From Gammaproteobacteria bacterium (GTDB lineage: Bacteria > Pseudomonadota > Gammaproteobacteria > Pseudomonadales > Pseudohongiellaceae), in the NCBI GenBank assembly GCA_030654835.1, contig JAURWS010000030.1:1-64000 (forward strand): a stretch of 64,000 nucleotides of DNA, written 5' to 3'. This document shows, piece by piece, positions 45,415 to 54,395 of this stretch. Every line of letters begins with the position of its first letter. Position 1 is the stretch's first letter. Both the position numbers and the translations under genes were made by a program. The notes below the pieces were generated by a model. That model ran no database searches. It worked only from the letters and a program-made list of their open reading frames with translations, and had not been told where the DNA came from.

Positions 45415-45443
45415 AAAAAAAAGGCCCCTGAGGGCCCCTTTTT
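45415..45443. terminator. Bidirectional terminator between rep and cytochrome c5
   Basis: An A run, then a GC-rich hairpin (AAGG-C-CCC-TGA-GGG-CC-CCTT) and TTTTT. Suitable for both convergent genes. Confidence 0.8.
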
Positions 45444-45458
45444 CATACTTCAACGCAA

Positions 45459-45836
45459 TTACTTACTGCTGTCGACCATGTACTGAATGAGTGCTTTCAG
45501 GTCGTCGTCAGTGCAGGCGAAGCACAGGCCTTTTGGAGGCATGGCATTCACGCCCTTGATTGCGCTGGCAAGCAGTGCATCAATGCCTTTTTCAGCACGT
45601 GGAGCCCAGTCCGCTGCCGTGCCTACTTTCGGAGCGCCAGCTGCACCGCTGCTGTGGCAAGCGAAGCAATTTTGCATATAAGCAGTCTCTACGACGAAAC
45701 CGTCTGACAAAGCTGCGAGTTGCATGAGGTCTTGTTTGCCTGCATCTGCAGACACGGAGCCAGCCATTACAGCCAGAGCAGAAACCACACCAATCTGTGC
45801 TACACGAGATTTAAACATTCTTGAAAAAGTCACCAC
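45459..45836 (-). CDS. Cytochrome c5 family protein (first copy)
   Basis: 125 residues from a GTG at 45836, with AGGAG six bases upstream. An N-terminal signal peptide (RVAQIGVVSALAVMAGSVSADA) exports it to the periplasm. One haem c site CFACH is present, the axial Met lies in NAMPPKG, and the second cysteine pair CFAC near the C-terminus is characteristic of the c5 group. It carries electrons to terminal oxidases or reductases; the partner is unknown. A related gene follows upstream. Confidence 0.88.
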   Translation of the reverse strand: MVTFSRMFKSRVAQIGVVSALAVMAGSVSADAGKQDLMQLAALSDGFVVETAYMQNCFACHSSGAAGAPKVGTAADWAPRAEKGIDALLASAIKGVNAMPPKGLCFACTDDDLKALIQYMVDSSK

Positions 45837-45925
45837 GTCTTACTCCTCTTGACTGTTGCCAGTACTTAACTTAACCATTACGAAAGTAGTGTATGTCTTA
45901 CATCCTTAACCAGTAATGAACAACC

Positions 45926-46381
45926 TTACTGAACCTGCCCTGAAATGTACTCGACCAGCGCTGCCATATTTTCATCAGTGCAGGTCATGCACATTCCTTT
46001 CGCAGGCATGGCGTTGATGCCAGTGGTCGCGTTCTGCACCACTGTCTCGAAGCCTTTGGCAGCGATTCTGCCTGACCAGGCATCCGCATCACCAAACTTG
46101 GGCGCGCCAGCCATGCCGGACGCGTGACACATTGCACAGGTCTGCGTGTAAACCTGCTCTGCACTGAACTCACCGGTTGCCGCCGCAGCGACTTGCGCGG
46201 GTGCTGCACCGCCGCTGGCACACGCCTGGCCAGCCAGGCACACTTCGCCGATCGGCTTGAGACGTTCAGCAACCTGTTGATCCAGGGATTGCGCCGCCAG
46301 AGAACCTGCGAACACGACACTCAGAACCAGCAGGCTGAGCTTAACAAAACTGAAGCGGATAACGCTGTTGAAAACTGCCAC
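45926..46381 (-). CDS. Cytochrome c5 family protein (second copy)
   Basis: 151 residues from a GTG at 46381, with AGAGGA seven bases upstream; the longer frame has no signal peptide and is rejected. After the signal peptide (FVKLSLLVLSVVFAGSLAAQ) come a Cys pair (EVCLAGQAC) and an Ala/Gly linker, then the haem site CAMCH, axial Met in NAMPAKG and a CMTC pair. The linker before the haem domain is the form seen beside rep in Pseudomonas. It is a diverged tandem copy of the adjacent gene. Confidence 0.87.
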   Translation of the reverse strand: MAVFNSVIRFSFVKLSLLVLSVVFAGSLAAQSLDQQVAERLKPIGEVCLAGQACASGGAAPAQVAAAATGEFSAEQVYTQTCAMCHASGMAGAPKFGDADAWSGRIAAKGFETVVQNATTGINAMPAKGMCMTCTDENMAALVEYISGQVQ

Positions 46382-46568
46382 TCTTAGATCCTCTTGAATT
46401 GACCAACCTGATACAGATGTCTGGACTGCAACCCGTGACTCGCAGGCGCGAATAGTTACCGTCGGATAAGCAATTTCCGCTTTCCTGGACGTTGGTGATT
46501 GCGAGATGCGCGGCATTATAGCCGTAATTCGCGCTGTCTGGAACTAGACTTCTTGCGTCGAACTGCAA

Positions 46569-48044
46569 TCACGGAGAGATGACCAGACTGATGGGCTCTC
46601 GATGAAAATACAGTTCATTGGGTTGGCTGCTGAGGCCATATCCAATGAGAAACCGGACATTGATCTGTCTGAGCCCCAGTTCTGACGCCACAATATCACT
46701 GAGAACTTCTATCGTCTCACTGCTGCCGAGCACCTTGCCGGTGGTAATTGGCACAGGAGAGCTCTGAGGACCCAGTGGCAAGAACTGCCCCTCCAGGTTC
46801 TTCACCAGGATCTCGCCATTGTCGAGCAGGGCGGCCACCACCAAAAAGCCAGCCTTGTTGCGGTGCAGCGGATCGATATCGATGCGCCCGACGACATCGA
46901 AACGCTGAGTCGACGTTACCCCGCTTCCGAAGGTCTTGCCCTTGTCTGTGGTCACCCCACCGAAGAACCCAGCCGTTGCGGTGCCACCGAGAAAGCTCGC
47001 CGGGCGCCCAAGTGCAAGCGGCGCCGTACTGGTATAGCTCATGGTCAGGCTGTATGCCCCGACATTCTTGCAGGTAGAGTTGAAATTCGGGTTGGCGGAT
47101 TCAGTAAAGGTGTTGGCAAGCACGGCATAAGTACCGGCCGGCAAAGTCGTCCGAATCTGCGAGTGGCAACTTCCCCCCATCTCACCGGCATGTACTAACA
47201 CAGCCGATCTGGCATCCATAAGCACGAGAACCGAGTCCAGGACAGAGGATTGCATGTTAAGGACAATGGACGTCGATTGCAGAAGCTCAAATTCATAGAC
47301 ATCCGCGAGGCTGGTATCTGTACCTCCCCCGACCAATTCCTTTACGATGCAATCGCCACTTGCAAGCTGCCCGCCCACCGCACCGAAATTCAGCGTACTG
47401 ACCTGACAGTTGCTGTAGCCACCGTATAGCTTGTTGGCTCCGGCGATATCGTCTGCCTGCAGAGTGAAAGTGCTGCCGATATTGGGTCGCATGATGGCGG
47501 CACGCGTGTCCTCATGTCCCATGCCCATGACATGACCCAGCTCATGGAGGGCGACGCGAGTGAAATCAGTGCCTGAGGCGCCACTCGCCGGGCCGTCGTA
47601 GATATCGAAAGCCTTGCCCTTGTTGAACACCATGTCCGCTTCGGTGATATCGAGGGCGCCGAGCCTATTGGATTCCGTGTAGACCAGCGTTACGGCAAGG
47701 ACGTTGAGCCCGTAGGCATTCCCACACACATCGCTGGTAAAATCCGCGCCATTAACGCCATCGCCGTCCCCGGCGGGGAATTCGCTGTTTGCCGGATTGT
47801 TGCGATACCCCACACAGGGATCTCGATAGTCGACCCTGGACTCGAATTTGAAAACGGTCTTTTCGTTCCATTCCTGAGCGGCATCACGCAATGCCTGACT
47901 CCAGGTCAAGCCACTGGCTGCGGTGCCCGGAATGGAGGTGTAGAGATGCGTCCTGCCGCCGGGCCACTTGGCGCCGTTGATATTGAAACCCAGGGCAGAA
48001 ATACTTAGCGCAGCCAGGATGACGGCGACGATCCATCTGTTCAT
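46569..48044 (-). CDS. Exported matrixin-type zinc metalloprotease
   Basis: 491 residues from the ATG at 48044. Signal peptide MNRWIVAVILAALSISALG. The protease domain (about 25-210) holds HELGHVMGMGH, giving zinc ligands His167, His171 and His177 with catalytic Glu168, and a Met-turn at Met185 (AAIMRP): a metzincin of matrixin style. No pro-domain cysteine switch is seen. Residues 215-360 look like a beta-rich pre-peptidase-type domain (YEFELLQSTSIVLNMQSS) and the rest is unassigned. It lies 19 bp after its partner gene, so they are one operon. Probably secreted or surface-exposed. Confidence 0.8.
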   Translation of the reverse strand: MNRWIVAVILAALSISALGFNINGAKWPGGRTHLYTSIPGTAASGLTWSQALRDAAQEWNEKTVFKFESRVDYRDPCVGYRNNPANSEFPAGDGDGVNGADFTSDVCGNAYGLNVLAVTLVYTESNRLGALDITEADMVFNKGKAFDIYDGPASGASGTDFTRVALHELGHVMGMGHEDTRAAIMRPNIGSTFTLQADDIAGANKLYGGYSNCQVSTLNFGAVGGQLASGDCIVKELVGGGTDTSLADVYEFELLQSTSIVLNMQSSVLDSVLVLMDARSAVLVHAGEMGGSCHSQIRTTLPAGTYAVLANTFTESANPNFNSTCKNVGAYSLTMSYTSTAPLALGRPASFLGGTATAGFFGGVTTDKGKTFGSGVTSTQRFDVVGRIDIDPLHRNKAGFLVVAALLDNGEILVKNLEGQFLPLGPQSSPVPITTGKVLGSSETIEVLSDIVASELGLRQINVRFLIGYGLSSQPNELYFHREPISLVISP

Positions 48045-48063
48045 GTCTCGCTCGATCTCCCCA

Positions 48064-48711
48064 CTACGGACGTGCCAGCACTGAAAGAATGGAAGTCTTG
48101 AAGTCCTCGGCACTCATTGGCTGGCTCAGAAAACTGGGCGTACTAAAGGATTGCACTACCACGCCGTCTGCTCTGCCTGTCTCAAGGATATTCATGGGTT
48201 GCCCATTCGCAGCAGCGGGGGTATCGACTTCCAAAGCCAGTACGGGATCATGGTCAGCGGTCGTCACCACAGTGTCGCCATCCGGTTGCGTCTCTATCAG
48301 ATAACGCCCTTGATCCCAGCCCAGCAATGGATTGACCTGAGCCTCAAGCAAGGCTTCGACAAAATAGAAGCCCGTCTCACCGACCTCTGGAATGGCCATG
48401 TCGGTGACCTCCAGCTGCCGGTCGCCCAAACGCCCACCCAAGAAACTCAATTCAATCTCGTCTTCTGCGAAGTCACCTTTGACCACATCGATAACCGCAA
48501 ACGTGACCCAGGTCTTGATCATTTCTCCTGGTTGCTGGCGTGGCTCCACAGCAAGAACGCGCCCCTCGAAGATCAATTCCGCGCCCTCGGCCACGTCGCC
48601 GAAATTCATCTGCAGCAAGGTACTGGCGACAGCGTTCGAATTGACGGCAAGCATCAGCAGCATGGCAACGCTGAGCCTGCAAAGTGTCAGACGAAACGGG
48701 GTGACACGCAT
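48064..48711 (-). CDS. Exported protein of unknown function, partner of the matrixin gene
   Basis: 215 residues with a signal peptide (LSVAMLLMLAVNSNAVAS). A beta-strand-rich domain follows (LIFEGRVLAVEP, TWVTFAVIDVVKGDF, IELSFLGG, GETGFYFVEA), a layout that I associate with small exported proteins next to matrixin-type proteases. It is first in the operon with the protease. It could be a chaperone, inhibitor or substrate; nothing in the sequence decides. The 48712-48894 gap shows no further gene. Confidence 0.58.
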   Translation of the reverse strand: MRVTPFRLTLCRLSVAMLLMLAVNSNAVASTLLQMNFGDVAEGAELIFEGRVLAVEPRQQPGEMIKTWVTFAVIDVVKGDFAEDEIELSFLGGRLGDRQLEVTDMAIPEVGETGFYFVEALLEAQVNPLLGWDQGRYLIETQPDGDTVVTTADHDPVLALEVDTPAAANGQPMNILETGRADGVVVQSFSTPSFLSQPMSAEDFKTSILSVLARP

Positions 48712-48894
48712 ACTGTATATTCCTGGGACAACGGCCTGCGGCGAAGAATGCGGGCAAGTATGTCACACAATTTCGCCACTCGTGTGGGCAAAAGAGTGAT
48801 CAAATCCGGCAGTTCCATCTCGCCAAGGCTCAAGAATTCAGGTCTCTGGCCGCTGACACGGTGTCTCTCCCACTAAAGGCTTTACCTTGCCACC

Positions 48895-50577
48895 ATGCTG
48901 CATTTGCTTCGCCAGGTCAGTTTCTTCGTCCTTCTGAGTGTCTGCCTGAGCGCTCAGGCGGGGGTGCTTGAATTCACCGCTACAACTTTCAGTGGCGTCG
49001 AAGCCACCTCGCCGATGACAATCACCGTAAGACGAACAGGCGTCGTGACAGCTGCTGCGACCGTGGTCGTCAAGTCTGCGGACGCCACCGCGAGCGCCGG
49101 GGCGGACTACACGGCCGTGACAACCACCTTGCGCTGGGCCGCTGGCGATGCCGCCGACAAGACCGTCAGTCTGGCGCTCCTGGACGACCGTGTCGGCGAA
49201 GCCAGCGAAACCCTCACATTGTCGCTGTCCGAGGTCACTGGAGACACTATCGGCAGCAACACTCAAACCACAGTGACCATCGCCGATTTCGAGCAGGGCA
49301 CCTTGCAGTTCTCTGCCACAGACTATCAGGTGGCAGAAAACGGTGGCTCTGCCACCATCACGGTCACCCGCAGCGTTGGCAGCAACGGGGCTGTCACGAT
49401 CAACTACGCCACCGCCAATCGAACCGCAACGGCGCCGGACCACTATCAGACCAAGACCGGGACACTGACCTTTGCGGAGGGCATCACCAGCCAAACCTTC
49501 GCGGTGACAGTGGTCGACAACAGCCTTGGCCAGGTCGACAAAACTATAGGCTTGACCCTCACGACCCCAGGAGGTGGAGCACTGGCGGGCGAGCGCTTGA
49601 CGGCGACACTTACTATTCTGAACGACGACGTCGACTTCACGGCCGGCTTGACCAAGATCACTCCAACCAGGACTGGCGTCACACAGGCAGCGGTCATCAA
49701 CCTGTCGCAGCCGTCACCGTTCAACAGCAAGAGCTCGTTTTTGCAGGCGGTCAACCGCATACCGGAACTGACAATCACCGCCTTGACGGCTGCGCAAAGC
49801 ACTGCTGGTATCGTGACAATTCCCGTAGGAGAGGCCACCTTTCATCTCTATCCCTACAATGGCACCAAGGTCAGCGCATCGACCACCCCGGCGATTTTCA
49901 TGAACACCGACAGCAGTGGGCGCATCGTGACGGACGAAGGGCTACAGTTCAGCTTCCAGCCCGCGCTGGCCGCTATCGACGTTCTGCAGACCCAGCTCAC
50001 TGCCATGCAGATGCCCAAGCTCACCGTGACGGAACACGGCAACATCACGGTACAGCGCAATCAGGGGACTCCCCAGCTGGACCTGGACAGCAGCGGCAAG
50101 CTGGTCATCAACAACACCTTTTATGACCGCTTCAATGTGCGCCCAGCGATTGTCTCAATGCCAGCGACATCGGGTTCCACCGTGGGACTGCACATGCATG
50201 CACATCCCGACGCGGCGCTGCCCAAGGAGATATATCTGCGAATCGTTTACAGCAGCGGTAATCAACTGCGCCAGCAGCTGCTGACATCGGCTCCCGCCAT
50301 TGCGGATGAATTGACTGCGGGGCTGCTGACTCTGGAAGGCGTGAGCAATGTGCGGTTTGAAGACTTTGGCATGATTGCGTTTACCTTCAATGGCCGGAAG
50401 CACCGCGTCTACGCGGACTTCATGGTCAGGCGCGTCAACCCCACCAGCTATGCAGGGCAAACCTTGAGGACGGGGATGTTTAGCTTGAGCGATGTCAATG
50501 GAGATGGCCGGGACGACTTCCGCATGGTGTATTCCAACGGGGACGAGCAGAACTTCATTTATCTGATACCGAATTGA
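48895..50577 (+). CDS. Exported Calx-beta domain protein
   Basis: 560 residues with a signal peptide (LLRQVSFFVLLSVCLSAQA). Two Calx-beta repeats follow (about 25-125 with AGADYTAVTTTLRWAAGDA, and about 130-240 with YQVAENGGSATITVTR and DHYQTKTGTLTFAEG). The C-terminal half is unassigned but ends with DVNGDGRDDF, a calcium-loop-like motif. Such proteins bind Ca and mediate adhesion or matrix contacts. It is divergent from the protease operon. Confidence 0.72.
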   Translation: MLHLLRQVSFFVLLSVCLSAQAGVLEFTATTFSGVEATSPMTITVRRTGVVTAAATVVVKSADATASAGADYTAVTTTLRWAAGDAADKTVSLALLDDRVGEASETLTLSLSEVTGDTIGSNTQTTVTIADFEQGTLQFSATDYQVAENGGSATITVTRSVGSNGAVTINYATANRTATAPDHYQTKTGTLTFAEGITSQTFAVTVVDNSLGQVDKTIGLTLTTPGGGALAGERLTATLTILNDDVDFTAGLTKITPTRTGVTQAAVINLSQPSPFNSKSSFLQAVNRIPELTITALTAAQSTAGIVTIPVGEATFHLYPYNGTKVSASTTPAIFMNTDSSGRIVTDEGLQFSFQPALAAIDVLQTQLTAMQMPKLTVTEHGNITVQRNQGTPQLDLDSSGKLVINNTFYDRFNVRPAIVSMPATSGSTVGLHMHAHPDAALPKEIYLRIVYSSGNQLRQQLLTSAPAIADELTAGLLTLEGVSNVRFEDFGMIAFTFNGRKHRVYADFMVRRVNPTSYAGQTLRTGMFSLSDVNGDGRDDFRMVYSNGDEQNFIYLIPN

Positions 50578-50591
50578 GTCGATCAAACCTC

Positions 50592-50617
50592 TATCGCCTG
50601 CAAGGCAGGCTCCCACA
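50592..50617 (-). repeat. Single REP, variant type
   Basis: One copy with a changed middle (TATCGCCTGCAAGGCAGG, then CTCCCACA) between convergent genes. It is a diverged member of the same family. Confidence 0.75.
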
Positions 50618-50633
50618 GGGTGCAGGCGTCAGC

Positions 50634-51716
50634 TCAAAAGCCTTGGCGGTAGCTGCCATCCAGTATCTTCTGCCACCACGCTTCGTTGTCGAGGTACCAC
50701 TGCACCGTCTTGCGCAGCCCCTCGTCGAATCCGGCAAGCGGCTTGTAGCCCAGCTCACTCATGATCTTGCCGGCATTGATGGCGTAGCGGGTGTCGTGGC
50801 CGGGTCTGTCGGTCACGAAAGTGATCAGGCTGGCGCCGGGTTTGCCACTGGCTGCCGGGCAGGCACGGAAGCGCGCCCGCAATGACGCATCGGCGGCAAA
50901 CAGCTCATCGACCAGCTGACACAGCAGTTTTACGGTGTCGATATTCGCCCACTCGTTGTTGCCGCCGATGTTGTATGTCTCGCCGGGGCGACCCTTGCTG
51001 ACCACCAGATCGATGCCACGAGCATGGTCATCCACATACAGCCAATCGCGGATCTGCTTCCCATCGCCGTAAATCGGCAGGGCTTTGCCATGCAGGATGT
51101 TGAGCAGACACAGGGGAATCAGCTTTTCCGGGAAGTGGTAGGGGCCATAGTTGTTGGAGCAATTGCTGGTAGTCACCCGCAAACCGAACGTGTGGTGGTA
51201 GGCGCGCACCAGATGATCGGACGCGGCCTTGCTCGCGGCATAGGGAGAGTTCGGCGCATACGGCGTGGTCTCTGTAAAGGCGGGGTCCTTGGGGCCGAGC
51301 GTGCCATAGACTTCGTCAGTGGAGACATGGTGGAAGTGATGGGGCTTCTTCTCGGGCTGATCCAGCCAGCACTTCTTGGCCGCTTTCAGCAGGCTATGAG
51401 TGCCGACGATATTGGTGTTGATGAACGCATCCGGGCCGGTAATGGAGCGATCGACGTGGCTCTCGGCGGCGAAGTGGATGATCGTGTTGATGTCATGCTG
51501 CGCGAGCAACCGTTCCACCAAAGCCTGGTCGCAGATGTCGCCTTGCACGAAGGTGAAGCGCGCGTTGTTCCAGACATCGCGCAAGTTCCAGGTGTTGCCC
51601 GCGTAGGTGAGGGCATCCAGGGCAATCAGGCGGTCCTGCGGGTAGCGCTGCAGCCAGTAGTGCGTGAAGTTGGCGCCGATGAAGCCGGCCGCGCCGGTGA
51701 CCAGTACTTTTCGCAT
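50634..51716 (-). CDS. rmlB: dTDP-glucose 4,6-dehydratase
   Basis: Second step of dTDP-L-rhamnose synthesis, 360 residues from the ATG at 51716 (upstream in-frame codons run into REP sequence). The NAD motif is GAAGFIGANF, the active-site STDEVYG and YAASKAASDHL (Tyr-x-x-x-Lys) are intact. It is the last of the minus-strand rml genes; rmlA, the first step, is not in the window. Confidence 0.95.
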   Translation of the reverse strand: MRKVLVTGAAGFIGANFTHYWLQRYPQDRLIALDALTYAGNTWNLRDVWNNARFTFVQGDICDQALVERLLAQHDINTIIHFAAESHVDRSITGPDAFINTNIVGTHSLLKAAKKCWLDQPEKKPHHFHHVSTDEVYGTLGPKDPAFTETTPYAPNSPYAASKAASDHLVRAYHHTFGLRVTTSNCSNNYGPYHFPEKLIPLCLLNILHGKALPIYGDGKQIRDWLYVDDHARGIDLVVSKGRPGETYNIGGNNEWANIDTVKLLCQLVDELFAADASLRARFRACPAASGKPGASLITFVTDRPGHDTRYAINAGKIMSELGYKPLAGFDEGLRKTVQWYLDNEAWWQKILDGSYRQGF

Positions 51717-51751
51717 TGTATCTATTCTCAATAGTCGAACATTATCGCAGG

Positions 51752-51879
51752 CTGTGGGAGCTTGCCTCGCAAGCGACAAGGCAAGCGAGAAATTCCGCAC
51801 ACAAACTCTTATTCAATCGCTTGCAGGCAAGCTCCCACACACAAACTCGTATTCAATCGCTTGCGGGCAAGCTCCCACA
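51752..51879. repeat. REP triplet with tandem duplication
   Basis: One direct copy (51752-51776) and two inverted copies (51817-51839, 51857-51879) between rmlD and rmlB. The inverted copies lie in a 38-bp unit (51801-51838 and 51841-51878, two mismatches, 40-bp period), so the last REP was duplicated in tandem. The core here is GCTTGC rather than GCGGGC. Confidence 0.85.
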
Positions 51880-51883
51880 AAAC

Positions 51884-52762
51884 CTAGCGCTCGCTCATTC
51901 TCTTGAGCACATCCCGCAGCGCCGTGCGCCAATGCATCTGCGGGCAGCCCAGCTCCCGCAGCGCGCGCGACTTGTCGAGCACACTGTAAGTCGGCCGCCG
52001 TGCTGGCGTCGGATACTTCGCCGTCGGGATTGGATTTATGGGGATGGCACGATCCAGCATTGATAGTGCAAGCGCTTCTTCCTGAATGGCCACGGCGAAG
52101 TCATACCAGCTCGCCACACCAGCATCGGTCCAGTGATAGATACCTTCAGGCTTGTCCGCCTGCACCAGCGCCTGCAGGCACTGCGCCAGCGTGGCGGTCG
52201 AGCAGGGCGTGCCGATCTGGTCGTCAACGACGTTCAGCATTTCGCGCTCGCGCATAAGACGCAGCATGGTCTTCATGAAATTGGTGTTGTAGGGCGAATA
52301 CAGCCAGGCCGTGCGCACTATCGAGGCGTTGCCGGGCAATAGCGTCGCTATCACCCGCTCGCCCGCCAGCTTGCTTTGACCATAGATGCTCAACGGGGCA
52401 ACCGAGTCATCGACACGGTAAGGCTGATTCTTCTCGCCGTTGAAGACGAAGTCTGTAGAAATGTGGATCAGGTGCGCGCCACTGCTCTTGCACCACAGGG
52501 CGAGATGCTTCACGCCCTGTTCGTTGATGGCGTAAGCCTCTGCCGCATTGCTTTCGGCAGCATCCACCGCCGTGTAGGCGGCACTGTTGATGACGATATC
52601 GGGCTTGAGAGACTCAAGAGTGGCGGTGACGCTGGCCTGATCGGTGATGTCCAGCTCGTCCCGCCCCAGAGGGAACAGAAGGTTGGACTCGGCCATCTCA
52701 CAGCGCACCAGCGTCTGTCCAAGCTGGCCGTTGGCTCCGGTAATGACGATTCTTTTTTGCAT
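51884..52762 (-). CDS. rmlD: dTDP-4-dehydrorhamnose reductase
   Basis: Final step of dTDP-L-rhamnose synthesis, 292 residues from the ATG at 52762. Nucleotide-binding GANGQLGQTL and catalytic YGQSKLAGE are present. The stop codon lies 4 bp from a REP. It is 70 bp downstream of rmlC. Confidence 0.94.
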   Translation of the reverse strand: MQKRIVITGANGQLGQTLVRCEMAESNLLFPLGRDELDITDQASVTATLESLKPDIVINSAAYTAVDAAESNAAEAYAINEQGVKHLALWCKSSGAHLIHISTDFVFNGEKNQPYRVDDSVAPLSIYGQSKLAGERVIATLLPGNASIVRTAWLYSPYNTNFMKTMLRLMREREMLNVVDDQIGTPCSTATLAQCLQALVQADKPEGIYHWTDAGVASWYDFAVAIQEEALALSMLDRAIPINPIPTAKYPTPARRPTYSVLDKSRALRELGCPQMHWRTALRDVLKRMSER

Positions 52763-52832
52763 CGATCGCTCTCTCCTCGCGCATGTCCTTGCGCCTGTCC
52801 CTGCTGATGTGTGATGCCGCCTGCACCATAGA

Positions 52833-53387
52833 CTAGTCGTAAACCGGCGCCTCGGCAAAGATCCGGCCATTGCGATCCTTGTCGGAGAGCACTGGCTCAG
52901 CTATTCCGGCCTTCTCCAAAGGCCACGAAATCGCCAATGCCGGGTCGCTCCACAACAAGGAGTGTTCATCCGTCGGCGCATAGTAGTCCGTGCACTTGTA
53001 GACCATCTCCGCACTGTCGCTGGTCACGATGAAGCCATGCGCGAAGCCGGGCGGCACCCATAATTGGCGATGGTTGTCGGCGGAAAGGAATTCGCCCACC
53101 CACTGTCCGAACGTCGGCGAGTTGCGACGCATGTCGACGGCCACGTCGTAGATCTCACCCGCGATGACGCGCACCAGCTTGCCCTGTGGCTGCTGCAGCT
53201 GGTAGTGCAAACCGCGCAAAATGCCTCGTCCAGACTTGCTGTGGTTGTCCTGCACGAAGGAGACGCCAGGCACGATATTGTCGAAAGTCGACGCTCGCCA
53301 GGTCTCCATGAAGAAGCCGCGATGATCGCCATGCAGACGTGGTTCAAGGAGGACGATATCGGGAATGCGGGTAGGGGTGATTTTCAA
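52833..53387 (-). CDS. rmlC: dTDP-4-dehydrorhamnose 3,5-epimerase
   Basis: Cupin-fold epimerase of 184 residues, third step of the pathway. Conserved HGDHRGFFMETW, GILRGLHYQ (catalytic His) and PPGFAHGF are seen. It lies 18 bp downstream of the epimerase/dehydratase gene. Confidence 0.95.
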   Translation of the reverse strand: MKITPTRIPDIVLLEPRLHGDHRGFFMETWRASTFDNIVPGVSFVQDNHSKSGRGILRGLHYQLQQPQGKLVRVIAGEIYDVAVDMRRNSPTFGQWVGEFLSADNHRQLWVPPGFAHGFIVTSDSAEMVYKCTDYYAPTDEHSLLWSDPALAISWPLEKAGIAEPVLSDKDRNGRIFAEAPVYD

Positions 53388-53405
53388 TCGACGGCCTTCT
53401 GCTTC

Positions 53406-54395
53406 TCAGGGTTGGTCATGTTCGGTTGCTCCGGGTTCACTGCGCTTGAGCTGCTGCAGTATGGCGGGCAGCTCATCGGTGAAGGAGGCGGCGGGATTAT
53501 AGCCCAGTTCATTCTGGATTTTCTCGCAGGAGAAGAGGCTGTCAGTGGTCAGCGCGTGATAGGAACGCAGACCCGGGGCGTTGCGCAGGCGCAGTGCGCG
53601 GCTCAGCACCTCCAACGCGGCGGCCCCGCACCACAACACGAACAGCGGCGTCTGCCAGCGCGGCACTGCTCGCCCCAGCGCGCGCCGCACACTCACCTCC
53701 AGCCCTTTCATTGTGTAGGTGCGGCCATCGGTGACAACGTAAACCCTGCCGTTCGCTTGCGGTACAGCGGCAGCCAGGAGAGCCGCTTCACACAGATCGC
53801 GCTGCCCCACCAGGGAAATGACGGCGCCAGGGGTTGGCAGTGGAGGGAGCACTCCGCGCTCGATGAGGCGAATCATGGTCAGCAGATTACCTTTCATGCC
53901 AAGCCCATAGACGTTCGCCGGACGCAGGCAGCAGACCTGGATTGACCCTTTCCGTGCGGCGGCAAGCAGCAGCTCCTCGGCCTCGCGCTTGGCACTGCCA
54001 TAGGCGGTCAGCGCCGCCTGGCTGTCATCCGCATGAATGCTGCTGAAGTAGACAATGCGCCGGACGCCGCCTTTTATGGCAGCTGCCAGCAGCACGCGCG
54101 TCCCCTCGACATTGGTGGCCCGCATCTGCTCGAGATCGTGTTGGTTGACGTGTGCATACGCCGCCAGATGAAACACCGTGTCCACTCCCTCGCACGCCCG
54201 CGCCAGCAATGCTTCGTCACGCAGGTCGCCCTGAAAGTGCTGAGTTTCCTGTGTGTCCGGCCCCGCAAGCGCGGCCCGTCGCGACAGTGTGCGCACCTGG
54301 CAGCCACGCGCCAGCAGGCGCCGGGTCAGCGTCTGACCGATGAAACCGGTTGCACCGGTGACGAGCACAACGCTGTTGGAGTCAAGCATGTTCAC
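53406..54395 (-). CDS. NAD-dependent epimerase/dehydratase of the SDR family
   Basis: 329 residues. The Rossmann motif is GATGFIGQTL and the active site is YGSAK with SSIHADD as the serine segment. A hydrophobic stretch at about 250-265 (LFVLWCGAAALEVLS) is unusual for a soluble epimerase and may tether it to the membrane, as in some UDP-sugar and steroid-type SDRs. The substrate is unknown; a nucleotide-sugar is likely from the neighbours. It starts within the stop of the glycosyltransferase gene (ATGA overlap). Confidence 0.8.
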   Translation of the reverse strand: MNMLDSNSVVLVTGATGFIGQTLTRRLLARGCQVRTLSRRAALAGPDTQETQHFQGDLRDEALLARACEGVDTVFHLAAYAHVNQHDLEQMRATNVEGTRVLLAAAIKGGVRRIVYFSSIHADDSQAALTAYGSAKREAEELLLAAARKGSIQVCCLRPANVYGLGMKGNLLTMIRLIERGVLPPLPTPGAVISLVGQRDLCEAALLAAAVPQANGRVYVVTDGRTYTMKGLEVSVRRALGRAVPRWQTPLFVLWCGAAALEVLSRALRLRNAPGLRSYHALTTDSLFSCEKIQNELGYNPAASFTDELPAILQQLKRSEPGATEHDQP

